A DNA stretch of 64,000 nt, taken from Crotophaga sulcirostris (lineage: Eukaryota > Chordata > Aves > Cuculiformes > Crotophagidae). Numbering within the stretch: position 1 is the stretch's first letter; each line of letters begins with the position of its first letter. A program made the position numbers and the translations under genes. The notes beneath the pieces are model-generated. The model was not told where the DNA came from, ran no database searches, and was given only the letters and a program-made list of their open reading frames with translations. Positions 52,329 to 63,769 of this stretch are shown here, in pieces. The stretch is taken from positions 1 to 64,000 of the forward strand of contig VYZB01000381.1 of assembly GCA_013397455.1 (NCBI GenBank), given 5' to 3'.

Positions 52329-53931
52329 AGAAGTGATGTGAGCCAGGAAAAATAGTCCCAGAGGACAAACCATTTTAAAACACACACAAAAAATTCCCTT
52401 AAACGAAAATAAAATCTTGCTTTGAAATTCTAGGGCCTCAGAAACAAGGGGCAAACTAGAGGAGAATGCAAATGCCCTCTCCTGATCTCGGCGCTTTTCT
52501 TTTTTATATTTCTGAATTACAAGGGAGCATTCATTGGAAGTGATTCAGTGATTGCTAGAAAGGTGGTGAAAGTAAACTCCATCATACCTTTGGCCTGGAC
52601 TGCTGACCCTGTGGGAATGCAAGTGCGCTGCATTGATAACTCCGTGCCATGGAGCCATAAATCAGTACTCCAGTCAGGTATCCCTCTCATTCGCAGCAGG
52701 CTCTCCTTCTATAAAGCTAGCCATTCTCCATACAAGTGCTTTCAAATAATGAGATTATATCTTTGGAGACTCTTTAGTCCCTGCAAGAGGCATTGTTTTT
52801 ATCATTAAATAGGGGGCAAGATGCACTGTTTGAGATGTCCAAGGCTGGGAATCTCAAGCAATGGCTGGATGCCTGGCAGCACTGCAACTGCACTCCAGCC
52901 TTCAGGGATGTGCCAGTCTGCTTGATAAGTACAAAAGAGAGTAATCCACAACATGCTACATCTCATCAGGGTGTTTTGTTATTGTTTATCTGTAACTCTT
53001 TTTTTTAGCTTTAATGTTACCATTAATGAGAGAGAATTATTAAAATGAGAAATGAATGATACTGTAGAAGAGAGGAAGATAAACAGCTGCATCATCCACA
53101 GAGAGATGTGTGGATTTGCAGACTCCTGAGAATTTAAGAGGGCAAACACAAGGGCTGAGACTGGAAGTGTGGGAAGAGAAGAGAGCAGATGGAGGGAGAA
53201 GCTGATGGGAATAGATAGAGTATATAGAGGAAAGTGAGGCAGGAAAGCCTTAAATTGGGAAATGATAGGGAAGAGGGTGGATGCTGCAGCCAAGTGTGTG
53301 TGGTAAAATGAAAAGCAGTGAGAATGTGATCAGGACAGCAGGGGAAGCCTGTATCAAAGCACAGCGGTGGAAGCATTCCATCTCAATGATGAGAGGACAG
53401 AGGGGAGCAGGATGGCAGTTCACAAGATATAGTGGTGGGTAAGCTGGGGGCAGCACAGTTGGCACAGCAGTACCAGACAGGACAGGGAGGGGGATGAAGG
53501 CTGGCTCAGTAAGTACAGGGATAAGAAAATGTGAAGAGGAGCAGGAGGTGTGGAGGCCAGATAGGGCATGAGATGGTTTGTAGGGTAACACACATTATGT
53601 TGTTGTTTATAATATTGCCATACTTCAGCAGATTTCCCTGGCTTTTTAAGAATCACTGCACGTGTAAATACTTTTGTTAGCTGGCTCATCACACCGTAGT
53701 GAGGGCTGTTTAAAGGTACTTAAATTTCCAAGTATTTCTTTCCTTGCTCTGTATCAACAACTAATGTTACCAAATCTTTCCATGCTTTCAAGGTGCAGAG
53801 TTTCATGATTTTCTTAAGGAAAGCAGATTTAGAAAAGCAGATCAGCATCTAAGGTGCCTTTGAACTGTCACTGTACTTTCTGCCTTCTTGTTTTGCGATC
53901 ACAATTCCTGCCCTTTTGTTTCAGTCTCGCT

Positions 53932-53960
53932 CCTGTCTGCCTATAAAAAAGGCAGACAGG
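53932..53960. repeat. Perfect hairpin, 10-bp arms, 9-base loop
   Basis: CCTGTCTGCC (53932-53941) and GGCAGACAGG (53951-53960) are exact inverted copies around TATAAAAAA. The arms contain GTCTG/CAGAC, the SMAD-box type of core. It may be chance. Confidence 0.8.
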
Positions 53961-55317
53961 TGCTGCAGCCTGCACATACCTGTAATTTCTGTTGAAGCCA
54001 AGGGAATCTGCATGTATTTAACTAATGGGACTGGAGGACTTGGCCAAAAATTCTTGTTTAAAGGAATAATAAACTGCTCAGACTTGCTGAGGAGGAGAAA
54101 GAAAAAAGTCTTTATTCAAAATGTAAATCTCTTCCTGCTGAGGAGCTAACTCAAAAGTCAGCCTTCAGGATATAAATATTTATGCCTTTTGCATAAACAG
54201 CAGATGTAACATTTCCAATTAACTGTCGATCTTTCCATTTCTCTGGCTGCTGCTGCTTTCTCTCACAATATCGGAATGAGCAGTCCGCTTGATTTGCCTG
54301 AGCTCGGATCTGTCACACATTTCCAGTCAGTAAGATGAAATTGTTCCTGAAAATGTTTATTTATCAGAGCTTAACAATTTCCCTGTATTTTTTATCCCAT
54401 GTATTCAAGGTATAAATGAATGTAGGATGAATTTTATTCTGCTGAAAGATGTGAGTTTCATAGTCCAAGTAAGAGCACAACAGAGAAGGAGCAGAAACAG
54501 GCACAGGTGAGGAGAGCACACACTCAGCCATTGCAGCACACATCAGCCCAGCCCTAGAAGAAGCCCTCATGGCCTGAGAGATGCCAGAGTCTGACTCACT
54601 TGGCCCCTGGCCTTTCTACCAAGGCTGCCAGCCTGGGGCCTATTAGGGTTGAGTAAGAGGTTTTATGATGCAGCCCTTCAGGAGGAGCCAACTACATCAC
54701 CTCTTTAGTGTCAGCTTTCTCAGGTGTTTGACATTCAATCCTGCTACTTGCAGCCTCTCACTTCCACAACTTCTTTCACTCCATGAGAAAGTGTGAACTG
54801 TGCAAGCAAGAAAATGAACCCTACTAGAGCTGGTAAACATCAGTCTTCATTGGCATCATGCCTACAAAGCACAAGATTTTCTTGGAGCAGTGGGAGGAGG
54901 GTAAGAACAAAAATCAACAGCAGAGAAGCAAAAGCACTCATCTGGTGATATGTGGGAGAGTGGGGATCCCTCTCTTCCCTTCTGCTGAGGATGATTTTGC
55001 GTGTTCCCCTGTCCTTCTACCTGTCCCACAACAGCATGAAGTTTAGCTTAGCATCTCTTCATTTCCTGGAAATTCAAAACTCTGCTAGGGCATTGCTTCA
55101 AACCAGAAGCTGCTATTCAGCCGATCCAGCATTCACTGGGGGCTCAGGTGGAGAGCTCTTGGCCTTCCTGCTTACCGGGAAAGCACTGTCCTGGGACCTA
55201 CACAGCTAGCCTGGAATGGGGCTTTGTGCTGCTGGCTGGGTTACTGCGGGAGGTCAGCCTTGCTGTTTACCTTCCTTAGGAGCTGCATCCCAATGGCTGG
55301 CAGCTCTGGCAGGTGCT

Positions 55318-55331
55318 ATTGCCATGGGAAC
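55318..55331. promoter_or_regulatory. X-box-like site, imperfect
   Basis: ATTGCCATGGGAAC matches the palindromic X-box at 12 of 14 positions. Weak support by itself. Confidence 0.25.
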
Positions 55332-55840
55332 TGGCTCTGCTTTAAAATCATCCATGTGGCAGTGCAGGCACGGAGGCATCTGCAATCCTGACTGCTTAGG
55401 GTGCACCCTGCTCACACACTTCTACTATCTGCTGCCTGATTTTCTGCAGGTTTCCAGTAGTTTGAGCTGCATTTTTGCCCTCTCTCCAGGCTCTTGTTTC
55501 TGACACATCCTCCCTGGCTCTGGATTCTCACTGGTGTGAATAGCTGGCCTCTCAGATAGCGTGAGAAATCATCGCATGCTACTCCAGAAAAAAAGGTTCA
55601 GATTCACAAGTAACTGGAATTTTAATTCCTTAATAAGCACATTTTTCACTTTGTTCTGTGCTATGTCCAAAAGGCATATGTAGTAGTTCTTGTCTATATT
55701 CAAGCACAGTCTTTGAGTCAAGCATCTGTGACCAGTGATGAGGTTATCTGCATTGTAAAACCCCAAATAATCACCAGTATTTGCTTCAGGTAAGCCAACT
55801 GAAGTGCATTTTGATTACAAATAGAAGCTAACTGCTTAGA

Positions 55841-56066
55841 AGCATAGAATTGTTTAGGTTGGAGAAGACCTCTAAGGTCACAAAGCCCAAATGCTAACCT
55901 AACACTACCAACTCCACCACTAAAGCATGTCCCTAAGCACCGCCCCTATATGTCTTTTAAATACCTTCAGGGATGGTGACTCAACCACTTCCTTGGGCAG
56001 CCGGTTCCAATGCTTGACAACACCTTCAGTGAAGATTTTTTTCCTGATATCCAATCTTGGCTGACT
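55841..56066 (-). mobile_element. Older CR1 LINE 3' fragment (copy 5)
   Basis: A CR1 3' end in reverse complement from a different subfamily than the other four. The left edge AGCATAGAATTGTTTAGGTTGGAGAAGACC matches the classical avian CR1 tail, followed by CCACTAAAGCATGTCCCTAAG, TCTTTTAAATACCTTCAGGGATGGTGACT and GGGCAGCCGGTTCCAATGCTTGA. It is more diverged, has no open frame, and ends near 56066. It is probably the oldest CR1 here. Confidence 0.88.
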
Positions 56067-59039
56067 TAGTGCAAATCTTTGCACGTGTAATATTCCACCA
56101 GCAGTGGAGCAGGTGTACTAACATAGCTGAAGTTATTACCAACTGCGTGCTACCTTCCTGTTCTTCGTAGGAACCTCTCTGTTTGATCAGTTAAATCCAA
56201 AAGAACCTGAAGTAGTGTCATCAAAATGTCTAGGCTCTGCTTTTCCACCAGGAACAGAAGTCAGGGTACCACCAGTGTTGACTGGCTCCTCTGTCATACC
56301 CGGTCCTAGGTGGGACTCTCTGTTCCTCCTGCTTGGAGAGCTGCACAGGCACGAGTCAGCCCTACCAACTTTATTAAAGTGGATCAGTGTGGATTAACGA
56401 TTTAGAATGGGGCAATCTCAAAAGGAGACTGAAATTCAGTTGTCTTAAACCACAAGCATTTCTTTCTTTTTTTTGGTTCAGCCCCCTTGATTGTGGCTGT
56501 CTGTCTGATATTTCTCTTGAGTTTTCACTGCTGGCTGAAGAGGCTCTCTGGTTTAATGACATTCATTAATCATACAACAATGTATCTCTGCAGCACCAGA
56601 GTTTAGAACTGAAGTTACATTACTGATGGGCGTTGGCCTGGCCTCTCAGGTTGACGGTGCTCTAAGGTCATGTTAGATGCTTCAGGCTCTGTGCACATCT
56701 TGGGTGTAATGTAGGGCACCCAGGATTTAGGTAGTTGCTTGCTCAGGCACAGAAAGAGACTTTCAGCTGAGCATGCTGAGTGCTCCAGGTCACGAGTCAC
56801 TCTTGGGACTGAGGCAAAGGGAATTAAGCCACGGTCACACTTCCCAGATTTGAAGGGGATCTGAGAGCTGCAATGACCCTCCAGAGAATTGTCCTGATCT
56901 GTATCAGTTATAGCAGGTCCTTACAAAGCTCAGGATCTCAGTGTCTCATGCCCACTGGCTGCTTTTCTAAAAGAGGATGATCTTCCTGTGCACTCTTTGT
57001 TCTCTGTGTTTTCCCTAGAATGATTTGTCAGGTTGTTACCAAGGTATCCAGTTTTTCCAGTGCTAAATGATCCAAAGTCAGCATCTTTGTGGATGCTGTG
57101 ATGACCTGCGGGCACAGTCAGAAGCAACCTTCCAGTTTAAACTCCCCCTCCTAGCTGGACACAAAAGCAACTGCAGAGCCTGTGGCTAGAGTCCGCAGGA
57201 ATGCACTAACAAATGGCTTTCAAGGGCTTCCTTAATCACCCTTCCCTAGCTCTTCTGTTGCCAAGATGCTATTCAAAGGAAAATGTCAAGGCCTGATCCC
57301 AGCCCACAGACTGCCAGTCAGACAACTCAGTTCTAGACACTCCAAGATTTGCTTTATGATCGTTGTTTGAAGGCCTTGGGTAAGCATCATGGTATGCACC
57401 ACAGAACTGCAGCACTGATACCTTTCATCTAGTGTGGGACTGCAGTTGTTTTTCTCATTTATTAGGATAAAGAATCCTTTGTGTTATCATAATCCTCTGC
57501 TTTACCACTGACAGAGCTTGACTTACCCCTACTGCTCTTGCTCTGGGGAGGAGCTGATTCCCTGTCAGGAAGGCTCCTGCACAAATTCCTAGAAAGTGGC
57601 ATTTTACATTTTAGTAAGTGACCAGAATTTTGACCGGACACTGTCTTCAAGGCCCTTGATACAGCTGTGAAAATGCAGCAGTGCAGAAGCAGGCAAGATA
57701 TGCCCTTTTATAGCTCCCATGTAATCTCAGAGAGACCTTTAAGGAGGGTTCCTTTCAAGAAAGACAAAGGCTGTTTGTGCATTACATCATTCTCCTTGCG
57801 CATACGCTCACAGAGCATTTGGATTACCTCATTCTTCCCAGAATTTAGACTACATTTCAGTAGCCAGGCCCTTGCATTTGCACATTAAGCAGCAAGACTC
57901 ACTGAATTGATTATCTGGAGCCCTACTGATGTGCAAGAGATCCGTCCTGCCCTTCCCATGTCTTCCACGTACTCTGTTACTTTCCCCCTCTGTGTCAGGC
58001 ATAACGATTCAGCACATAGATATGCTTCTTTTTGGCAGGTACTCCAGGCATTTAATTTGATAGCAACATTGACTATCTTATGTCCTTTTATTTATTTTAC
58101 CTGAATGCAAATTTGACTACAGGCTGCTCCATTGTCTATTTAGTATTTTGTCCAACCTTCCAGCTTCCTTCTAGAGAGGACGCAGCCTGCAGGTGCTGCA
58201 AACACTTTTTGTTCCTTTATGACTAGAAGAAACTACTGTATTCCTCTAAGGCTTTTAGTCTGACTTGATTCTGGCTCACCCACCTGCCTGATTTCTCTGG
58301 AGAACTGGCAGGTGAATATTTTCAATAATTTACTTTAGAGCTGTTCTATCATCCTTCTATTTATTTCTGTCATAAATTATGCCCAGAGGTTAGGAAGCTC
58401 TTATCTTCCCACTCACAAAGGAATCGAAGGAAAATATTCTGCATGGCACAGAGACATCTTTGGATGGTTTGTAAATATTTCCAGAGGCAGATATACTGGG
58501 GAATGAAAAGAGCCATAGTCCCTACCCTGTTAGTATCACCTGATACAGCCTGCATCATCTAGGTTATGCAACAGGGAGCAGTTGTGCTCACACAGCCCCT
58601 TCTTCCTACTGTGATTTACATCCAGCGTCTTTAAGATACACCTGCTAGTGCTTCAAAGCATGGAAAGGAAATAATAAAAAAAAGGCCTTGAGAGATGATA
58701 GCTTACTCCTCACACAGTGGTTTGACTCATTAAAATCAGTGGAGCGATTTTCAGTGACTTCTCTGGGATTTGGATCAGACCCTAAAAGCACAAGCCTCGA
58801 GAGCTGGACTGCAGCCAACTAACTTAAGAGAAACAGAATTCCAAGCAAATGTGTTTCATTTTTAATTCTGAGGCTAAATAAAATTGAACTGCAGTGAATT
58901 TGGATGGGATGGCTCCAAGAAAAATCCAGGGAACTGAAGGAAGTGATACTTCTGGTGTGTTTGCCTCTTCTTAGATGTACCCTAAGGGGCTAGTTTCTCC
59001 ACAAAGCAATACCAATTATCCAGCAATGGATGCTACTGC
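56067..59039. other. Intergenic DNA, no gene seen
   Basis: About 3 kb with only short frames (up to about 73 codons) and no recognisable repeats or motifs. Confidence 0.65.
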
Positions 59040-59170
59040 TTTTATTATTACTATATGCCTAAATGCTCATTGTAGACCAGGACTCCAGCAAGCTGGACAA
59101 TAGACAAGTATAGAACAAACAGATGGTCCTTGCCTCCCAGAGCATCTCTGAGTTTAGATTTACCATTTTA
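59040..59170 (+). repeat. Ancient sauropsid interspersed repeat relic
   Basis: TATTATTACTAT is followed by GACCAGGACTCCAGCAAGCTGGAC, then GAACAAACAGATGGTCCTTGCCTCCCAGAGC. This order resembles the old amniote repeat that reads like GACCAGGACCCCATTGTGCTAGG, GAACAAACAGACGGTCCCTGCCCC. It is diverged, and the assignment is from memory of that repeat. Confidence 0.45.
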
Positions 59171-60334
59171 TGCTCAGAGTTTGCTGATGGGTGTTGCACC
59201 ACACAGAGTTCCATTGTTTTTTCCCTGTTGAAGTCAATTAGGTTCTTAGTGCCCCAAGGGAGGTGATAGGGAGGTTTGTGTTGCTTGCTTTGGTAGAAGA
59301 TAGAAAACATTAGTCCTGGTTTTGCCACCCAGATTCCACTGTGTTTTGTTGGAAAATGCCTGCAGAAGCTTATTCAGCATGAGGGTGAACTTGGTTCTAT
59401 TGTACAGGCTTGTTTACAAAATGCAGCATTGCCTGCCTGAAGGTCAAGTGGGTACTTTGTGCCAGGGCTCCCTGCCCAGGTCTAGGTAGAAATGGAGAAG
59501 CAGCCTACACTATCTCAGTGCTTCATGAGTGGGTGCTTTCCACAGAAAGCTCTCTTTTTCTACACCTTCCTCTTTTCCTTTTTTGCATGCCCTGATTTCC
59601 TGCCCTCTCCTCTGCTACCTCTCTTTTTTTTTTTTTTAATCTTTTCTAATAGCATCACCTGGTCACCCTCTGCAAATAACTCCTCTGGAAAATGGCAGAC
59701 TTGCCACAGTAACAGTTGTAAATATCTCCCAATAATTCACTGGTTTTGTGAGGTACAAAAATAGGCTTAACTATTTAATTTGGGGGGACTACTGTGCTTC
59801 TTGCATTCAGATGAGCCATACTGATGTTCCTCCAGATCCAGACAGAAAAGGAAGCTCTAGAAATCACATAATAAAAGGTTTTACTTGTTTTCAGCTTTCC
59901 CTTGTCAAAAGCTCTGCCAGCGTGAGAGAAAAAAATCCATTTATGAGCAAAGAAAAGAAAGAGGGAAAGCAACTCAGAAACTTGAGGGCAGTCCTGGCTC
60001 CGTTCCATCAGCTCATCTTTGACAGGTAAGGGGAGAAATTGCACTGAGGAGGGGATCTTGAGCAAGCAAACAAACAAATCAACTACATGAACAAACTGGG
60101 TGATAAAGTAGAGCTGAGAATCAGTAGCTACAAACACATCTCTGCTGCTGCATTGCCTTCTTCTGGGTAGAAGGGGAGTCAATTACCCACCTTCCAACAA
60201 GCTATTGATTGCGCTGCTGCCACGAATCGAATTGGAGCCCTGGCCGCCCTGCATGTGGCTCTTTGATTTTCTCTCCCTCTGTAGCAGCATGTGGATGGAA
60301 GCCAGATGAGCCAGCACAGGACTATCGATCAATC

Positions 60335-60405
60335 CGCCTCCCTCCTCCTCCTCCTCTTCTTCACCCCGGTCGCCATGACAACCACAGCTGCTGCAGCAGC
60401 AGCAG
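60335..60405. repeat. Short triplet-repeat patches (CTC)n and (CAG/CTG)n
   Basis: A CTC run near 60343-60357 and a CTGCTGCAGCAGCAGCAG run near 60388-60405 flank the X-box at 60369. On the minus strand they create a Glu-rich and Cys-rich frame (60183-60488) that I do not accept as a protein. Confidence 0.65.
60369..60382. promoter_or_regulatory. RFX X-box-like site
   Basis: GTCGCCATGACAAC fits the X-box with one departure in the right half (GACAAC for RGYAAC). The variant ATGACAAC is common among known RFX sites. Confidence 0.4.
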
Positions 60406-61970
60406 AACTGTTTACCTGGCCCATTTATTTTCTTTTTTGATATATTTCCCTTCCCCCCACTGCTCTCACCTTGGCATGATATTGGCAAAGCACTCAGAAG
60501 TTGTAAAAAGGATGAGGTTTTATGACTCTGAGGAGGACAATGCAGTTCTCAGCTCTACTTTATCACCCAGTTTGTTCATTTAGTTGATTCATTTGAGAGG
60601 AATCATTGCCTATAAACAACAGATATCTCAGTCACCAACTAGGTCACGCTCCAGTCGAGGAGGAGGACCTGTCGTTACAAAATACAGGCCTCCTTCATGT
60701 GGTTTAAGTGTGCCTGTAGCAAGACCCACATTTTCTTCTTATATATTGCCTCAGAGTGGCAAAAGAGAATTTATTCCAGGCATGGCATCTTTTACCAGCT
60801 GTTAATCTGACATGACTCCTGGGACAGTACAACATAACCATCGGGCAGATGAGATTTCCTTTCAGATAGCTTCTGTGAGGGCACTGCATCCAGCGGGGGC
60901 CAGCTGCAGTGGAAGGAGCAGTGGAGCAGGCAAGGGTCACCTCCCAGCAGAAGGCCTCTTGCAGTACATTCACCATGGCTTCCAGCTGCATACACTGGGT
61001 GGTCCAGTTCCTGGCTTTCCTCAGTTCTACAGTGCTTTCCATCATCCCTGCAATCTTCCTCAGTGCCAGCACAGTCCTGTCCTATCTCTTTCCTCTTACT
61101 GCTTCCACTGCCTCAAACTGCCTTCTCATTCCTCGGCAGGATGACAGCCATGCTACGAAGACCAAACAGAAGTTAAATGAACAACATTTAAGGAGTAGCC
61201 CATCTCCCCCCTCCTGAATGTTTTATTCGTTGTGCCAAACCATCCATCTGCAAATTCTCACTGTAGGATTCTTTGCTGAAATGTAAGACAAAGAGGCTTT
61301 GTGCAGGGGTATGGAATGTAAGATATATAAATAAAAGATATCTCTTAAAATATAATACAGGTATCCACCTTGTCTCCAAGGTCTTTCTGGATTCCTTTTA
61401 ATTGAAATTCTTCACCCAAGTCTCACATTCCCGATTCTTTCCACAGTAAAGCCATCAAACCCTTGCAGGAGACTCCTAGTTTTCCTTCTAATTCAATATG
61501 ATTGATACAGGATCTAAAAGATCACTTGATGTTATCAAGTACAGATTACGTCTCCTTGAAGCAGAAAGCTACAGGATAAACTGTGGAATTTGCTACTGCA
61601 TGATATTAGGAATGCAAATACTGTGTTTTGAAGAGGCAACAGACATCTATAAGAAAGAGAAAGGCACTGGCAACTGAGTGCAGGAAAGTTTCAACCCCCA
61701 GTGGCAGAAGCACAAGAAGACTGGAGTCAGTGAGGAGTCCTGCTTCATCCTTCTGTTTTGCCTGTACTAGAATAGTGGGAGTAAGTATTACAAACCTGCC
61801 ACCCCTTCCTCCAAACGGTCTGGCAAGTCTCACTCCACCAGATACGTTACCAAGCTCAATTAGCCACTAGTGTCTCCTTGTACAGCAGGAGCTCACACCC
61901 TGGGTGACAGATTCTTTCAGAATGAGCAAGCCTTGGACAGGCTCTGCAAAGTAAGGCTGGGGCTGGGGGT

Positions 61971-62383
61971 CACAGTATCACAGTATCACAGTATTGCAAG
62001 GTTGGAAAGGACCCCTGAGATCATCGAGTCCAACCCGTAACCCAACACTAACACCAACCCATCATCTAAACCATGGCACTGAGTGCCTCAGCCAATCTCC
62101 TCTTAAACACCTCCAGGGTTGGCGACTCCACCACCTCCCTGGGCAGCACATTCCAATGACCAATCACCCTTTCAGGGAAGAACTTTTCCCTAATATCAAG
62201 CCTAAACTTTCCCTGATGGAGCTTGAGTCCATATCCTCTAGTTCTGTCACTGGTCACCTGAGAGAAGAGACCAACCCCTGCCTGACTACAACCTCCTTTT
62301 AGGCAGTTGTAGAGAGCAATAAGGTCTCCCCTGAGCCTCCTCTTCTCCAGGCTAAACAGCCCCAGCTCCCTCAGTCGCTCCTT
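61971..62383 (-). mobile_element. CR1 LINE 3' fragment (copy 4), ORF2 C-terminus intact
   Basis: A minus-strand CR1 whose 3' tail begins at the left with three CACAGTAT octamers (61971-61994), followed by AAGGTTGGAAAGGACC. The minus-strand frame encodes [46 protein letters not shown] and [16 protein letters not shown], ending at TAG (62068-62066). It shares the normal reading frame with copy 3. Similarity stops sharply at 62383, the 5' truncation point. The three tail units are the most of any copy, which suggests a relatively recent insertion. Confidence 0.93.
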
Positions 62384-63769
62384 GGGTCCGATCACCAGCA
62401 GACGTGAGGCCCTGGCCTTGCTGGCGGACAATTATTTCAGAGCACCACGAGAAAGAGGGATCTGTTTGACTGGCTGGAGCAGTGGTCTGATGTGACATGG
62501 CAGAAAGCATGATACTAATGCAAATTGTTAGTACTTATTAACTAATTAAATTGCAGTTATGCCCATAAAGCACTTAACACTTTCCAGGCACAGAAGAGAG
62601 CCCAGCCTCTGCCCTCAGGAGTAGAAGGTCTAAAAAGGCAAACACAGAGGAATGGTGAAAGAAAAACAATTAACACAGAGCAGAAGGGGTGTAATGAGAA
62701 GCAGCACGTGGTTTTGAAGTTACAATTTATGTCTGGTTTTTCAGAGAAAGGAGGTTTATGTGATCACAAAATCTTTGGCTGGGGGGCATGTATCTGTCAT
62801 GTGTCTGTCTGAGGCATGTGTAATTTTTGATGTGTTGGTCAACGAAAAGCAAACTGGATGCATGAGAAGCTGGCTCAGATATATTTAATTTCATTAAAAT
62901 AAAAAAGCAAGAGAAAGAGAAGACCCTTCTCCTCAGCTCAGAAGGAAGCTGTGATAGGAATTACTATTTTCTCAGACTTCAGAAAATCTCTGTGGACTGC
63001 AGCTCTTAAAAACACCCAGAAGAAAAAGGTGCTTATAGTCATTGGAACACAAACCTGCAGGAAATCAGACTACCTTAGGTGCAAAGAGCTGACCTGGGTA
63101 GAGATGCTGCTGCAATGGGTGGAGCAAAAAGAGGTATGTGCTGAGGAGATGGCATTAAGGAGACTGGCAGGGCTGGCAAGAGCTCACATTATTAGTGGAG
63201 AAGACAGGGAGAGACAAACTGGAAAAAACAAATGACCAGTCTTGCACAGGTGACTTTCACTGTAACAAGTTCCTTAAACTCAGTGTTATGTAGGAAGCAG
63301 TGGATAAATCTGAGACAGGAATGAGATGATACAGCATTCTGCAGAGATGACCTTTGTAGCTCCATCTGCCCTGTATTGCAGGGGGAGAGGTTCACGTCAG
63401 ACCTGGGCTGTGTGTATTGTAGTAATACAGATGAGTGTGGCAGAGCCCTTGATGTGATGGCTATAGGAGAAAGGGCTGGTGGATACGGAGCGTGCCTGTC
63501 TACAGCTGGGGTGGATGGAATAAGAAAGAGTGAGGAATTGTAACGTCAAAGCTACACAGGGGCTGGCTGTGGATCCTACTGTACGTGAAAGGAGAACAGT
63601 GAAGGGCGAGCGTAAAGGAAGATTAGGATTTCATTTGTATCCAGAATTGTAATTAATGGCAAGATGTGCAGGAGGGAGCACGCATTCAGGATACCAAATG
63701 ACAGTGTGACCCAGCCAAGCTGTCTGCTCTGCAAAGCGTTGCAGTTTCAGTAAAAACACGTTGCTCCCT
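62384..63769. other. Intergenic DNA, no gene seen
   Basis: About 1.4 kb. Bases 62560-62660 (CATAAAGCACTTAACACTTTCCAGG, then AGAGCCCAGCCTCTGCCCTCAGGAG) loosely resemble the old sauropsid SINE-like repeats above. The 94-codon frame at 62951-63235 has no known domain. Confidence 0.55.

Larger units (their letters stand above)
50467..55840. other. Intergenic DNA, no gene seen
   Basis: About 5.4 kb. It contains the paired X-boxes, a 10-bp-arm hairpin and a purine-rich tract (about 53100-53560) in which long minus-strand frames arise from composition. Bases 50640-50800 loosely resemble a MIR-type relic. No convincing coding exon. Confidence 0.6.
59171..61970. other. Intergenic DNA, no gene seen
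   Basis: About 2.8 kb. Includes a 14-base T run (59624-59637) and triplet-rich DNA at about 60335-60400. Frames at 59775-60182 (minus, 135 codons) and 60704-61072 (minus, 122 codons) have no known domain and are overlapped on the other strand. Confidence 0.55.

Noticed and set aside
53134..53692. Several overlapping minus-strand frames of 80-113 codons
   Set aside because: They arise from a long purine-rich tract on the plus strand; Leu/Pro/Ser-rich, without domain.
60896..60910. CCAGCGGGGGCCAG as a CTCF site
   Set aside because: One base short in the core compared with the consensus; much weaker than the site at 19059.
60909..61217. Hydrophobic 102-codon frame that looks like a membrane segment
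   Set aside because: Ser/Leu-rich run from pyrimidine-rich DNA, overlapped by other frames, with no family resemblance.
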